The notes beneath the pieces are model-generated. The model saw only the letters and a list, made by a program, of their open reading frames with translations. It did no database searches and was not told the DNA's origin. The position numbers and the translations under genes were made by a program. 64,000 bases of DNA from Lycium barbarum (taxonomy: Eukaryota > Streptophyta > Magnoliopsida > Solanales > Solanaceae), in assembly GCF_019175385.1 (NCBI RefSeq), contig NC_083346.1, positions 61,347,821 to 61,411,820 on the forward strand, read 5' to 3'. Of this stretch, positions 21,851 through 33,906 are shown piece by piece (position 1 is the stretch's first letter; each line of letters begins with the position of its first letter).

Positions 21851-23117
21851 TCATAAGAGAATTCATATCAACATTAGTAAGCTAACTATAAGAATGCGTC
21901 GCTAATTCTAGGAGAAGTCGGACAACGCTTCCTTCGCTCATACTAATTTTCTCACGTTCTATATCAACTCCCAATATTCATTATATTATTCGCAATATCA
22001 TGATCGACAATCGTCATTTAAGTGCGTTTGGCAAAATCCACCATTTTCCTCTAATTTTCCCTTATTTCTACTTCTAGCTCATCCTTGCATTTTCATGCAT
22101 TTAATGCTTGTTTCATGATATAAACATCATTTATAACGTGTTAGTACTCACAACACTTCAATATTCATAGTTCGATTCCACTATCATTCATTTATGTCAC
22201 TATTCACTCAATAATGACCCATTTCTATGTTCTTCTACATTTCAAGTGTCTAAGCTTTCCAATACTTCAAACAATATGGAATAATCATGAAACTTACCTT
22301 GGAGGATGGTTGAACAATCCTTAAGTTGAAATACTTCAATTAGCCAAAACCCTAGTTCCACCTTCTTGGGAATTTCTTGACTTAGAAGATCCTCTGATGT
22401 GTTCTTACACTTATTTTTATGAATTTGGTTTTGATAATCTTGATATCTCCTTTGATTCTCTTGAATTCTTGTGGAGGAAATATTTGGAGGGTTCTAGAAG
22501 TCTCTTGAGTTGGTTGAATGAATAATGAGTTGAAATGAGGCTTAGGTCCCCTTTAAAAATCACAAATCTGATCTTTAATGAATTCTTGTCGGGATGAACA
22601 GTGGTCGTAAACCACCATATACGGACCGTATTTTGATTTACGGTCCGTCCACTGTGGTCATATTTAAGCATCCCAGAAACAGAAAGGTTGGCTGGGGATT
22701 ATGGCAATTTACGACTGAGGTTTACGGTCCGTAAACCAGTTTACGGGCCGTCTTCCAAGTCGTATTTAACCATTCAATGACAGAAAGTTTTGGCTGATGG
22801 ACATGGTAGTTTACGACTTGGTTTACGGTCCGTAAACCAATTTACGGGCCGTAAACTGGGTCGTATTTAACCATATTCAACATTTACAGAAAGTTGAGAT
22901 TTTTGACAAGCTGGAGGACGACTGCACTATACGGTCCGTAAATCACTTTACGGGCCGTATAGTGCCATATACGACCACTGGACAGAAAATTTTTCGCAAC
23001 TTTCTTATTTTCCAAAAATTCTTAATTAGCCATTCCCGACTTAACAAAACATCATTCACTCAACTTTTCATCATTCCACTCATCATACACTTACGGAGAA
23101 ACTTCCGAGGTGTAACA
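21851..23117 (-). repeat. LTR-E, minus strand, truncated
   Basis: Reverse-complement half LTR ending GAGGTGTAACA. It closely matches solo LTR-L in opposite orientation (including the TCGGGAATGGCTAATT block near 23040 and the array). Its left end abuts LTR-F tail to tail. Confidence 0.85.
22590..22980 (-). promoter_or_regulatory. TACGGNCCGTA array of LTR-E
   Basis: At least eight full or half palindromes in repeat blocks of about 95-120 bp, each block separated by sequence with CAGAAAGTT. In the element's sense the array lies directly upstream of an AT-rich TATA-like region near 22555. Confidence 0.7.
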
Positions 23118-24058
23118 TTGGCGTCCAGCCAAAGCATAAATACGGTGCTGAGGACCGCTAGAACTGGGGACTCTCCCTTTGCCTCTACCATGGCTGACTG
23201 GCACATGTGAACCTGGCCCCATAGGGTATACAGATGATGAAGATCCGACTACCGACCCTGAAGGCTGGGTCCTACCTCTACCATGAACTGAAGGGCAATC
23301 ACGCATAATATGGCCGGGCCGACCACATGAATAGCAAACCTCTGAACCCGATCGGCACTGACCTCAATGTAACTTCCCACACTGGGAACATCGTGGTACG
23401 GGTGGCCTCGCTTGACCCGAATCACCACTGAACTGAGGTCCCGAAAAACTCTGACTCGGCCCGGAACGAATAGATCTATCGAATCTCTGGCCTGAAAACC
23501 ATGGAGGCACTAGTCATAGAATGGCCTGAATGCCTAGAAAACTGTTGTCTATGCCCGCCTCTAAACTCACTCACCGGACCCGAAGATCTAGCCCTCTTGT
23601 TATGTCCCCTTTCGTGCTCACGCTCACTTCTTTGCTGTTGTAGGCTTTCTTCTAAGTTTTGAGCATGGGCCTGAATGCGTGAAATATCCATATTGTCCTG
23701 AAGGGACGCAGTCAAGCACCTATCCATCAAATGTGGCCCTAGGCCTTTGACAAATCGGTGCACTCGGTCACCCATATCCGCTACCATGGTCGAAGCATAC
23801 CTAGCCAAAGAATTGAAGCGGAGACTACACTCTAGAGCACTCATGCTTCCTTGCCTCAAATTCAAGAACTTATCGGCTCTAGTACGCCAAACCTCTAGAG
23901 GCAAATAATGTTGGAGAAAAGCATCTACAAATTCTTGCCATACCGGGGGAGGCGCATTGGCTCCCCGTGAAACCATCCAAACCGTGTACCAATGAACCAC
24001 AACATCCCTCAATTTATAGGACGCTAACTCCATCGATTCGGTGTCCGAATCATGTATC
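23118..24058 (-). pseudogene. Gag remnant of element E, fused to its 3' LTR
   Basis: Minus-strand gag close to element A's: VELASY-like start, [46 protein letters not shown], and Arg-rich [13 protein letters not shown] before the zinc-knuckle region. A frameshift near 23480 breaks it. The LTR end is joined straight to the GCGTCCAGCCAAAGC part of gag through a shared TT, so protease, RT, RNase H and integrase are deleted. The N-terminal part of gag was cut off by insertion of D1 at 24059. Confidence 0.9.
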
Positions 24059-24462
24059 TGTCACACCCTAGTCTTACTAGGGTGTGATGGGCACCCGACC
24101 CCATACTCGGAGCCGAGCGAACCCGCTGACTCTTATTACACACATAGTCTCTTTGAACTCCTAAATCAAATAAAATGAAATACATAGTAAAGCTTTCAGA
24201 AATATTCTTTTTCGTTGTTCTTAAATCAAACAAAATCTGTAATTATATGGAATTTATAGCATAACACAGAATGACACATCGGCTGATGGAGCCGCTTACA
24301 AGACTGGCATCCCATACCCACGACTCTGTCTGCAAAGTCTCTAACATCAACCAGAAATCATAACATATATTCTCTGACTCGGCAATTGCTCCGGAAGGAA
24401 GTGGAGCTCGCCAATCCCGCTGAAACACCTTCTAGCAATGTCCTTTACTCATCTGGGTGTAC

Positions 24463-24530
24463 CTGCGTGGCATGAAACGTAGCGTCCACAAGAAAGGACG
24501 TCAGTACGAGCAATATACTGAGTATGTAAG
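24463..24530 (-). other. Conserved stem-loop cluster, D1 3' LTR
   Basis: Stem 2 CGTCC/GGACG is intact. Stem 3 CTACG/CGCAG has one mismatch that is absent in the 5' LTR copy. Stem 1 is CAGTAT/GTACTG. Confidence 0.6.
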
Positions 24531-24657
24531 GCATGAATAGTAACATAGTAAGGGATGTAATTATGAATAATAACAGAATGGAAATATAGAGCATATCATT
24601 GGGTAAAAGAGTAACCTGTACATCTGAGTGCCTTTTAGGCGGGTACCATGTATGCCT

Positions 24658-25020
24658 AGTGCTGCGGAACGTGCAGCTCGATCCATATACATATACTATA
24701 TTGTTGCGGAACGTGCAGCCCGATCCATTTATATATTATATTGCCGCGGAACATGCAACCCGATCCATTTATATATTATATTGCTGCGGAACGTGCAGCC
24801 CGATCCATTTATATATATTATATTGCTGCGGAACGTGCAACCCGATCCATTTATATATTATATTGCCGCGGAACGTGCAGCCCGATCCATTTATATATTA
24901 TATTGCCGCGGAACGTGCAGCCCGATCCATTTATATATTATATTGCTGCGGAACGTGCAGCCCGATCAATTTATATATATTATATTGCTGCGGAACGTGC
25001 AGCCCGATCCATATATAACA
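24658..25020 (-). repeat. Minisatellite of D-family LTR, about 40-bp units
   Basis: About nine units of GCGGAACGTGCAGCCCGATC plus an ATTTATATATTATAT spacer. In the element's sense each core reads GCTGC-ACGTTCC-GCAGC; several variants keep pairing through G-U pairs (GCGGC, GTTGC). ORFs here are repeat artefacts. Confidence 0.85.
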
Positions 25021-25461
25021 TAACGTTTTAGTGCCGAGGAACGTACGACCCGATCCATAAATATATTATAATATGTATAAATGCATGGAAAACTCGGAAA
25101 AGGATACTTGAACCCCTTTGGTGACATAAGAAGCTAATATGAAAAGTCTCTGGGAGTTATTGTCACGACCCGACTAGGGGGCCACGACGAGCACCCGGTG
25201 CTACCCCACCCGGGCACCCCCTTATCATGCATATCATAACATCTAGGTGAACCATAATTCATTTCATGCATTTTAAATCATTAATCAAGCTAGTCCCATT
25301 GGACGACCATCATCAATTAACATATCATGGGCATCTATGCCATGTCAAATATACAAGGCCGACGAGGCCAACAAAAGATATACAAAACATAGGCCGACAT
25401 GGCCAAACATCTCTACCCACATACACATGACTACGAGCCTCTAAGAGTATGACATATCATG

Positions 25462-25658
25462 AGCGGGACAGGACCCCGCTATGCCCATAATTATATACAC
25501 AAAAGAATGAGTACCCAAAAGATATGGCTCCGAAGGAAATGGAGCTCTCTATGAAATCTTCAAATAGGCAGCTATGGGTCAAATCTGTCTCCCTGTGCAC
25601 CTGCGGGCATGACGCAGCGTCCACAAACAAAAGGACGTCAGTACGAAGAATGTACTGA
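25462..25658 (-). other. Conserved stem-loop cluster, A 3' LTR
   Basis: Stems 1-3 abut at 25601-25658 (TCAGTAC/GTACTGA, CGTCC/GGACG, CTGCG/CGCAG). Stem 4 AGCGGG/CCCGCT with loop GTCCTGT in sense is at 25462-25480. Confidence 0.75.
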
Positions 25659-27164
25659 GTATGTAAAGCATGATTAACATTGATATACAACATAATGAAC
25701 AATATATGGAATAGCATAGGAGGGGAGACAATAATATCATCATCATCATGTCGCTTACTTACTCACATCGTCATTCGTGCCCCATAATAAAACTCGTACC
25801 ATGCTTGTGCTCGTATTAGTGTACATGTCCTCATTCGTATTCTTATACATAGTCTCATCACATTCTTTTACATAATATATACATACATAATCATTTCGTA
25901 TACATGGCATTTACATAGCGTACCCGACCTCATTGGATCAGTATTTCATATACATACTTGGCCAACCAAGGCTCAATGTTACTCATACCTGGCCCTACCA
26001 AGGCTTCAGGGTTATCCGTACCATCTGCAGATGTGTGCGCGCGTTTCGTAATCGTATACATATTTTATACATATTCATACACATATATTCTACCCGGCGT
26101 TATAAGCTCGGGGTTTCATTATAGCCCTTCATAGGCACGTATGAGTATAACAGCCCATAGGCACCTTTAGCATCATTATTATCACCATCATCATTACTAT
26201 CATTATCGTTATTGTTACTTCTATATCGTAGTCTTACTCGTCACCTGAGGTGCGTAGCGCATTCGTAGTACCAATCAAGGATAGTGAGCTTATGAGCTCG
26301 GAATGTGAAACATTTGTAGTCAACATGCTCATATAGAGGGATTAGGAGTTTGGCCAAAGAACCATGCCTTATGAAAGAAGGGTTAGCCTTACATACCTCT
26401 TTGTCGAATTATTCTACACTTGCACGTACTCCTTCGATGCTCACGTTTCTACCTTCATTAAGGCCATACTATCATTAGTATCGATAACTAGTGCACATGG
26501 CTAGAACTAGAGAAAATTGGACAGCATCTCCTTTATCTATACAACATTTGTCCATATCATAATTCAACCCCAAACGTCAACAACTCATTTATAATATCAT
26601 TTCCATGGCCATTAATCATCTACATTATCCACATTCTCAATTCACTTCCATTTGTCCCTATTTAGGGTCACAACACCCAACTTCGTTCATCCATATACAA
26701 TGTTTATTTCATGATCTTAACGTCATTTATAACACACTCATATCACAATACAACAACAATCATGATTCAATTCAAACTATGTCTCAAAAACATCACTATT
26801 CATCATTCATGTCCTAGTGGACCATGTTTTCTACAATCCATGCATTTTAATTCTCCAATACCGTAAACATCATATAAAAATCATGAATCTTACCTTAGAA
26901 GTTGTAGGGACAAGCTTTTGTTGATAATACTCCACTTTGAGTAAAACCCTAGTTTTTCTCCATTTGGGTTTCTTGACTTTAGATGATCCTTGATGGGTTT
27001 CTACCTTGGATTTACTTGTTTAATGTGGTTGATGGATTAATACCCTTGAAAACTTGTACAAAAGTTGTAGAGAGATGTTTTAGAGAGAGAGAGGAAATGT
27101 GGAAATGATTTTCATGAACTTGGTCTTTATTTATTAAATCATCACCGAACTGTCGGGTTCCATT

Positions 27165-27480
27165 ATACGGTCCATTATACGGTCCGTATAATAGACCGTG
27201 AAATGGGTCTGCCCAGCACCCCTTCACTGTGACTACTTGACGGTCCGTTATACGGTCCGTAAAACAGTTTTACGGTCCGTATAACTGACCGTAAAACGTT
27301 ACCAGTGAGCAACCTTTCACTGTGACCATTCGACGGTTCGTTATACGGTCCGTATAAATTTTATACGGTCCGTATAACTGACCGTAAAATTCCACCAGCA
27401 ACCAACCTTCACTGTGATGGTTTTACGGTCCACTATACGGTCCGTATAACATTATACGGTCCGTATAATGAGCCGTAGAA
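27165..27480 (-). promoter_or_regulatory. TACGGTCCGTA array of A 3' LTR
   Basis: More than ten palindromes or near copies, many extended to ATACGGTCCGTAT, in three blocks separated by CTTCACTGTGA. The array ends about 25 bases upstream (sense) of the TATA-like box near 27140. Confidence 0.8.
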
Positions 27481-27704
27481 CTCATCAGTCACTGAACTTA
27501 GTTTCGCCACTTCGTTTGATCTCCGATCCTCATGGAACCTTCTTAACACTTGTTCAACACTTCAATACTAATCTAAGGGACGTTATAACTCTTTCCCAAA
27601 ATGCCCTTAAGTCATCATTAACCCGATACTCGTATTTTGCTAGTTCATTCACTTGCGTACCAACGGAAGATTTTTTTTTTTTTTTTTTTTTCCGAGGTGT
27701 AACA

Positions 27705-27719
27705 TTCTCCCCCCCTTAA
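27705..27719 (-). other. Polypurine tract of A
   Basis: Minus-strand TTAAGGGGGGGAGAA directly inside the 3' LTR. Confidence 0.95.
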
Positions 27720-27845
27720 GAACATTCGTCCTCGAATGTCGAGAACACCCGGGATTTTATAAAAATTTCGCCAGAGTTTCCCCTATAACATGGCACTAAC
27801 AACCTGTCACAACAACCCATAATATCGATGCCACACAGGGCCACA

Positions 27846-29519
27846 TCATAACAACATGAAAATTTTTGGCCACACACGACCCAGAAGCATAAAAGGAAAA
27901 CATCCATACCTTATGATTTTTGACGTCTCATCTTGGACTTCTCCCAAGGGCTGAAATAAATGCGGGTACTTGGATTGCATATTTTCTTCCGTTTCCCATG
28001 TCATTTCCTCTCGATTATTATTTTTCCACAAAACTTTAACTGAGGCCACTTCTTTGTTTCTAAGCCTCCGTACTTGCCTATCTAATATGGCAATGGGTAT
28101 TTCATCATAAGTTAACTTTTCTGTCACTTGAATATCATTCACTGGGACGACCCTCGTAGGATCTCCAACACACTTTCGAAGCATCGAGACATGGAAAACC
28201 GGGTGAACTGACTCCAAGTCTGGAGGTAAGTCTAACTCATAGGCCACTTTGCCTATCTTTCGCACAATTTCATAAGGCCCTATATACCAGGGACTAAGCT
28301 TCCCCTTTTTGCCAAATCTCATAACGCCCTTCATCGGCGACACTTTCAAAAACACCCAATCCTTAACTTGAAACTCTAAGTCCCTTCGACGGTTATCCGC
28401 ATAAGACTTTTGGCGACTTTGAGCCGCCAACAACCGATCTTGTATGAGCTTGACTTTCTCTATGGCTTGTTGGACCAAATCGGGCCCCATTAACTTGGCC
28501 TCTCCCGTTTCAAACCACCCAATCGGGGATCTACACTTTCGCCCATATAAAGCTTCATATGGCGCCATTAGGATGCTGGAGTGATAACTATTATTGTAAG
28601 CAAACTCAATGAGTGGCAAATGGTCATCCCAATTTCCCCCAAAATCTATCATGCATGCCCGTAACATATCCTCAAGAGTCTGGATGGTGCGTTCAGCTTG
28701 CCCATCGGTCTGTGGGTGAAATGCCGTGCTAAGGCGCACTTGGGTCCCTAGACCCCCTTGAAAGGACTCCCAAAATTTGGCCGTAAACTGAGTTCCTCTA
28801 TCGGAGATAATAGACACTGGGACACCATGGAGTCTCACTATTTCTTTAACATAAAGCCTTGTATAATCTTCTGCCACATAGGTCGTCCTGACCGGTAAGA
28901 AATGAGCTGATTTAGTGAGTCTATCCACAATCACCCATATGGAATCATACTTGCGTCGAGAACGAGGTAGCCCTGTAATGAAATCCATATTAATCACTTC
29001 CCACTTCCAAGTTGGGATTTCTATAGCTTGCAATAAGCCACCCGGCTTTTGGTGTTCTATTTTTACTTGTTGGCAATTGGAACATTGGGCTACAAACTCC
29101 GCTATATCTTTCTTCATCCCATTCCACCAATATATAGACTTAAGATCATGATACATCTTCGTCGTTCCAGGGTGAACGGAGTAACGGGAACAATGAGCCT
29201 CTCTCAAAATCTGGTGGCGTAAGTCTGCCACATCGGGGACACATAGCTTGCCTCGGCATCGGAGGGCTCCGTCTCCCGAAATATCAAATGGTGAACCCCC
29301 TTTCTGAGCGAGCGTATCTCTGTACTGCATTAGCCTGGAATCCTCACCTTGCCGCTCTTTTACTTCCGCTACTAGCGACGGAACTGCCGAATTCTGAATG
29401 GTAGCTCTGCTGCTACCTGAGTCCACTACTCGGACCCCTAGGCTGGCTAGTTGCTGAAGCTCACGGGTCATTTCTCTCTTTTCTTGTCGCACCATGCAAT
29501 TGATCAAATAAATCATCAA
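27846..29519 (-). CDS. Element A integrase with chromodomain
   Basis: Open frame of 557 codons; the first ATG is in the wrong-frame tail of RT, so the true protein would have been part of a longer pol. Seen in order: zinc-binding HHCC domain ([16 protein letters not shown]...CSNCQQVK), catalytic core with the DDE residues in [17 protein letters not shown] and DGQAERT, conserved [10 protein letters not shown] and [11 protein letters not shown], the [19 protein letters not shown] block, and a C-terminal chromodomain ([25 protein letters not shown]). Chromodomains direct integration to particular chromatin. All expected motifs appear present, so the integrase part could be functional if it were expressed, but it is out of frame with gag-RT at the deletion junction near 29500. 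Confidence 0.92.
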   Translation of the reverse strand: MMIYLINCMVRQEKREMTRELQQLASLGVRVVDSGSSRATIQNSAVPSLVAEVKERQGEDSRLMQYRDTLAQKGGSPFDISGDGALRCRGKLCVPDVADLRHQILREAHCSRYSVHPGTTKMYHDLKSIYWWNGMKKDIAEFVAQCSNCQQVKIEHQKPGGLLQAIEIPTWKWEVINMDFITGLPRSRRKYDSIWVIVDRLTKSAHFLPVRTTYVAEDYTRLYVKEIVRLHGVPVSIISDRGTQFTAKFWESFQGGLGTQVRLSTAFHPQTDGQAERTIQTLEDMLRACMIDFGGNWDDHLPLIEFAYNNSYHSSILMAPYEALYGRKCRSPIGWFETGEAKLMGPDLVQQAIEKVKLIQDRLLAAQSRQKSYADNRRRDLEFQVKDWVFLKVSPMKGVMRFGKKGKLSPWYIGPYEIVRKIGKVAYELDLPPDLESVHPVFHVSMLRKCVGDPTRVVPVNDIQVTEKLTYDEIPIAILDRQVRRLRNKEVASVKVLWKNNNREEMTWETEENMQSKYPHLFQPLGEVQDETSKIIRYGCFPFMLLGRVWPKIFMLL

Positions 29520-31692
29520 TCCTCGGGAGGGGATACTTGTTCTTAATTGTCACTTTATTCAATTGCCGATAATCAATGCACATTCTCAAGGAGCCATCCT
29601 TCTTCCGGACGAACAATACGGGTGCTCCCCACGGGGATGAACTAGGCCGAATAAAGCCTTTTTCAAGCAAGTCTTTCAATTGCTCCTTCAACTCTGCGGG
29701 TGCCATCCTATAGGGAGGAATAGATATGGGATTAGTGTCTGGCAACACATCAATCGCAAAATCTATCTCTCGCTCGGGAGGAAGGCCTGGAAGCTCTTCC
29801 GGGAACACATCCGGAAATTCGTTCACTACCGGAACTGATTGAAGAGTCGGCGACTCAACTTCTACATCTCGAACTCGTACTAGGTGATAAATACACCCTT
29901 TAGTAATCATCTTCCTCGCTTTTAGATAGGAAATAAACCTACCCTTTGGTGACGCCGTATTCCCTTTCCATTCTAAGACTGGTTCGCCCGGGAACTGGAA
30001 ACGAACCATCTTCGTTCTACAATCAACATTGGCGTAGCAAGAAGCCAACCAATCCATGCCCATAATAACATCAAAATCTACCATTTTTAGTTCATGCAAA
30101 TCAGCTACTGTACGGCGGTCACATATCACCACTACGCAATCTCTATACACTCGGCTAGCTATCACCGATTCGCCAACGGGCGTAGACACCTCAAAAGGCT
30201 TAATAGACTCCGGCTCAATTATAAATCGACCCGCAATATATGGAGTAACATAAGACAATGTGGAGCCCGGATCAACCAAAGCATATACATCATGAGAGAA
30301 TACCGATAATATACCTTTGACCACATCAGGAGAAGACTCAAGATCTTGGCGTCCAGCCAAAGCATAAATACGGTGCTGAGGACCGCTGGAACTGGGAGCT
30401 CTGCCTCTACCTCTACCATGGCCAACCGGCGCATGTGAACCTGGCCCCATAGGGCGTGCAGATGCTGAAGACCCGGCTATCGACCCTGATGTCTGGGCCC
30501 TACCTCTACCCTGTACTGAGGGGCAATCACGCATAATATGGCCTGGTCGACCACAAGAATAGCAAGCATCTGAACCTGATCGGCACTGACCCCAATGCAA
30601 CTTCCCACACTGGGAACATCGTGGCACGGGTGGTCTAGACTGGCCTGAATCATCTCTATACTGAGGCCCTGAATAACTCGGGCTCGGCCCTGAATGAGCA
30701 GATCTATCCAATCTCTGGCCTGAAAACCGTGGGAGCGCACTGGTCATAGAGTAGCCTGCATGCCTAGGGGGCTGCTGCCGGTGCCCACCTCTGGACTCAC
30801 TCATCGGCCCCGAAGATCTAGCCCTCTTGCTATGTCCCCTATCCTGTTCACGTTCATTCCTCCGCTGCTGTAGGTGTTCCTCCAATTCCTGAGCATGCGC
30901 CTGAATACGTGCAATATCCATGCCATCCTGAAGAGATGCAGTCAAGCATTTATCCATCAAATGTGGCCCTAGGCCCTTCACAAACCGGTGCACCCGATCG
31001 CCTATATCCGCTACCATGGCCGAAGCATACCTAGCCAAGGAATTGAAGCGGAGACTATACTCTGTAGCACTCATGCTACCTTGCCTCAGATTCAAGAATT
31101 TATCGGCCCTAGCTCGCCGAACTTCTGGAGGCATGTAGTGACGGAGAAAAGCATCGACAGACTCTTGCCATACCGGCGGAGGTGCATTGGCTCCCCGCGA
31201 AGCCATCCAAACCGTGTACCACTGGATTGAGACATCCCTCAATCTGTATGACGCTAGCTCCACCGATTCAGTGTCTGAAGCATGTATCAATCGGAGCGTC
31301 CTTAGCATACCATCAACAAAGTCCTGGGGATCCTCCTCCAGTTTCGACCCAAAGAATTCCGGGGGTTTCAAAGCAATGAAGTCACGGGCCCTTGCGCTAA
31401 CAGTCCTGTCACCTTGCCCCGCGCTTGGCCTCTGAGTCTGGGCCGCAACCAACTGAGTCAACAAATTAATGGCCTCTCTTACGTCTTGGCCTGAAGCATT
31501 CGGCGGAGGAGCTGGAGCTGGGGCTGAGGCTCCCACGTGCTCCTCAGTAATAGGCACTGTCTGGGAGGACTGAGATTGAGCCGCACTCTGGGACTCATCT
31601 TCCTCTACTACTGGTGGCGGTGCTCTTTCAGCCCGCTTTTCTGCCACCGTCTTGCCCCTTTGGGCTGCTGTAGCCTTTTTCTTTTTAGGCAT
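29461..31692 (-). CDS. Element A gag-protease with truncated reverse transcriptase
   Basis: I start at [14 protein letters not shown] (31692), the usual start of Tekay gag; the frame extends upstream to 31725. Residues about 100-260 form the gag core ([30 protein letters not shown]), followed by an Arg-rich linker. A CX2C knuckle ([14 protein letters not shown]) is near residue 375. Retropepsin with DPGST for the catalytic D-S/T-G is near residue 470. RT begins normally ([53 protein letters not shown]) and then jumps into TRKERNDP and a stop, because the palm with YxDD and all of RNase H are deleted and the join is out of frame. Gag and protease look intact. Confidence 0.93.
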   Translation of the reverse strand: MPKKKKATAAQRGKTVAEKRAERAPPPVVEEDESQSAAQSQSSQTVPITEEHVGASAPAPAPPPNASGQDVREAINLLTQLVAAQTQRPSAGQGDRTVSARARDFIALKPPEFFGSKLEEDPQDFVDGMLRTLRLIHASDTESVELASYRLRDVSIQWYTVWMASRGANAPPPVWQESVDAFLRHYMPPEVRRARADKFLNLRQGSMSATEYSLRFNSLARYASAMVADIGDRVHRFVKGLGPHLMDKCLTASLQDGMDIARIQAHAQELEEHLQQRRNEREQDRGHSKRARSSGPMSESRGGHRQQPPRHAGYSMTSALPRFSGQRLDRSAHSGPSPSYSGPQYRDDSGQSRPPVPRCSQCGKLHWGQCRSGSDACYSCGRPGHIMRDCPSVQGRGRAQTSGSIAGSSASARPMGPGSHAPVGHGRGRGRAPSSSGPQHRIYALAGRQDLESSPDVVKGILSVFSHDVYALVDPGSTLSYVTPYIAGRFIIEPESIKPFEVSTPVGESVIASRVYRDCVVVICDRRTVADLHELKMVDFDVIMGMDWLASCYANVDCRTKMVRFQFPGEPVLEWKGNTASPKGRFISYLKARKMITKGCIYHLVRVRDVEVESPTLQSVPVVNEFPDVFPEELPGLPPEREIDFAIDVLPDTNPISIPPYRMAPAELKEQLKDLLEKGFIRPSSSPWGAPVLFVRKKDGSLRMCIDYRQLNKVTIKNKYPLPRIDDLFDQLHGATRKERNDP

Positions 31693-31886
31693 CTCTGAAA
31701 TACACAACACACGATTTAAGAACAAGAATTTCTTACATCATAGCTTTATCGCACGATTCTTATGAAGAAAGAAGGTCATATATTCCTAAGATGTCCGCAG
31801 CTTCTCGTTTATAAGTGTGGCGCGCAACACACCCATAACAGAGACTCTACTAGACACGGCTCGTAGACACATCCTAGGACTCAACT

Positions 31887-31898
31887 GCTTTGATACCA
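31887..31898 (-). other. Primer binding site of A
   Basis: Minus-strand TGGTATCAAAGC, one mismatch to the initiator-Met primer site, four bases from the 5' LTR end. Confidence 0.9.
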
Positions 31899-32203
31899 CT
31901 TTTGTCACGACCCGACTAGGGGGCCACGACGAGCACCCGGTGCTACCCCACCCGGGCACCCCCTTATCATGCATATCATAACATCTAGGTGAACCATAAT
32001 TCATTTCATGCATTTTAAATCATTAATCAAGCTAGTCCCATTGGACGACCATCATCAATTAACATATCATGGGCATCTATGCCATGTCAAATATACAAGG
32101 CCGACGAGGCCAACAAAAGATATACAAAACATAGGCCGACATGGCCAAACATCTCTACCCACATACACATGACTACGAGCCTCTAAGAGTATGACATATC
32201 ATG

Positions 32204-32400
32204 AGCGGGACAGGACCCCGCTATGCCCATAATTATATACACAAAAGAATGAGTACCCAAAAGATATGGCTCCGAAGGAAATGGAGCTCTCTATGAAATC
32301 TTCAAATAGGCAGCTATGGGTCAAATCTGTCTCCCTGTGCACCTGCGGGCATGACGCAGCGTCCACAAACAAAAGGACGTCAGTACGAAGAATGTACTGA
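32204..32400 (-). other. Conserved stem-loop cluster, A 5' LTR
   Basis: Same structures as in the 3' LTR: stem 4 at 32204-32222, stems 3-1 at 32343-32400. Confidence 0.75.
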
Positions 32401-33906
32401 GTATGTAAAGCATGATTAACATTGATATACAACATAATGAACAATATATGGAATAGCATAGGAGGGGAGACAATAATATCATCATCATCATGTCGCTTAC
32501 TTACTCACATCGTCATTCGTGCCCCATAATAAAACTCGTACCATGCTTGTGCTCGTATTAGTGTACATGTCCTCATTCGTATTCTTATACATAGTCTCAT
32601 CACATTCTTTTACATAATATATACATACATAATCATTTCGTATACATGGCATTTACATAGCGTACCCGACCTCATTGGATCAGTATTTCATATACATACT
32701 TGGCCAACCAAGGCTCAATGTTACTCATACCTGGCCCTACCAAGGCTTCAGGGTTATCCGTACCATCTGCAGATGTGTGCGCGCGTTTCGTAATCGTATA
32801 CATATTTTATACATATTCATACACATATATTCTACCCGGCGTTATAAGCTCGGGGTTTCATTATAGCCCTTCATAGGCACGTATGAGTATAACAGCCCAT
32901 AGGCACCTTTAGCATCATTATTATCACCATCATCATTACTATCATTATCGTTATTGTTACTTCTATATCGTAGTCTTACTCGTCACCTGAGGTGCGTAGC
33001 GCATTCGTAGTACCAATCAAGGATAGTGAGCTTATGAGCTCGGAATGTGAAACATTTGTAGTCAACATGCTCATATAGAGGGATTAGGAGTTTGGCCAAA
33101 GAACCATGCCTTATGAAAGAAGGGTTAGCCTTACATACCTCTTTGTCGAATTATTCTACACTTGCACGTACTCCTTCGATGCTCACGTTTCTACCTTCAT
33201 TAAGGCCATACTATCATTAGTATCGATAACTAGTGCACATGGCTAGAACTAGAGAAAATTGGACAGCATCTCCTTTATCTATACAACATTTGTCCATATC
33301 ATAATTCAACCCCAAACGTCAACAACTCATTTATAATATCATTTCCATGGCCATTAATCATCTACATTATCCACATTCTCAATTCACTTCCATTTGTCCC
33401 TATTTAGGGTCACAACACCCAACTTCGTTCATCCATATACAATGTTTATTTCATGATCTTAACGTCATTTATAACACACTCATATCACAATACAACAACA
33501 ATCATGATTCAATTCAAACTATGTCTCAAAAACATCACTATTCATCATTCATGTCCTAGTGGACCATGTTTTCTACAATCCATGCATTTTAATTCTCCAA
33601 TACCGTAAACATCATATAAAAATCATGAATCTTACCTTAGAAGTTGTAGGGACAAGCTTTTGTTGATAATACTCCACTTTGAGTAAAACCCTAGTTTTTC
33701 TCCATTTGGGTTTCTTGACTTTAGATGATCCTTGATGGGTTTCTACCTTGGATTTACTTGTTTAATGTGGTTGATGGATTAATACCCTTGAAAACTTGTA
33801 CAAAAGTTGTAGAGAGATGTTTTAGAGAGAGAGAGGAAATGTGGAAATGATTTTCATGAACTTGGTCTTTATTTATTAAATCATCACCGAACTGTCGGGT
33901 TCCATT

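Larger units (their letters stand above)
24059..25160 (-). repeat. D1 3' LTR, piece 1
   Basis: Starts TGTCACACCCTAGTC, a short inverted repeat (CACCCTAGTctTACTAGGGTG). Contains decayed stem-loops (24463-24530) and the 40-bp minisatellite. Cut at 25160 by element A. The same sequence without A is present at 49925-51269. Confidence 0.9.
25161..27704 (-). repeat. 3' LTR of element A
   Basis: Plus-strand start TGTCACGACCCGAC, end GAGGTGTAACA; 2,544 bp. In the element's sense it runs palindrome array, TATA-like AATAAATAAAGACC, leader with CTAGGGTTTTAC, GGTATGTAAGGC, stem-loops and terminal GGTCGTGACA. Confidence 0.97.

Noticed and set aside
24658..25020. CRISPR-like regular repeats
   Set aside because: Repeats are adjacent minisatellite units with AT spacers, in a plant LTR; no unique spacers and no cas genes.
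24599..25031. Overlapping ORFs of 96-139 codons with repeated RSIYIL and NVQPDP
   Set aside because: They translate the 40-bp minisatellite in several frames at once. The same happens at 50462-50867.
27705..27719. G-run as a terminator or quadruplex element
   Set aside because: Position beside the LTR and purine composition identify it as the polypurine tract; there are not four separate G runs.
30056..31435. Plus-strand ORFs opposite element A gag-protease
   Set aside because: Antisense shadows of an intact coding frame.
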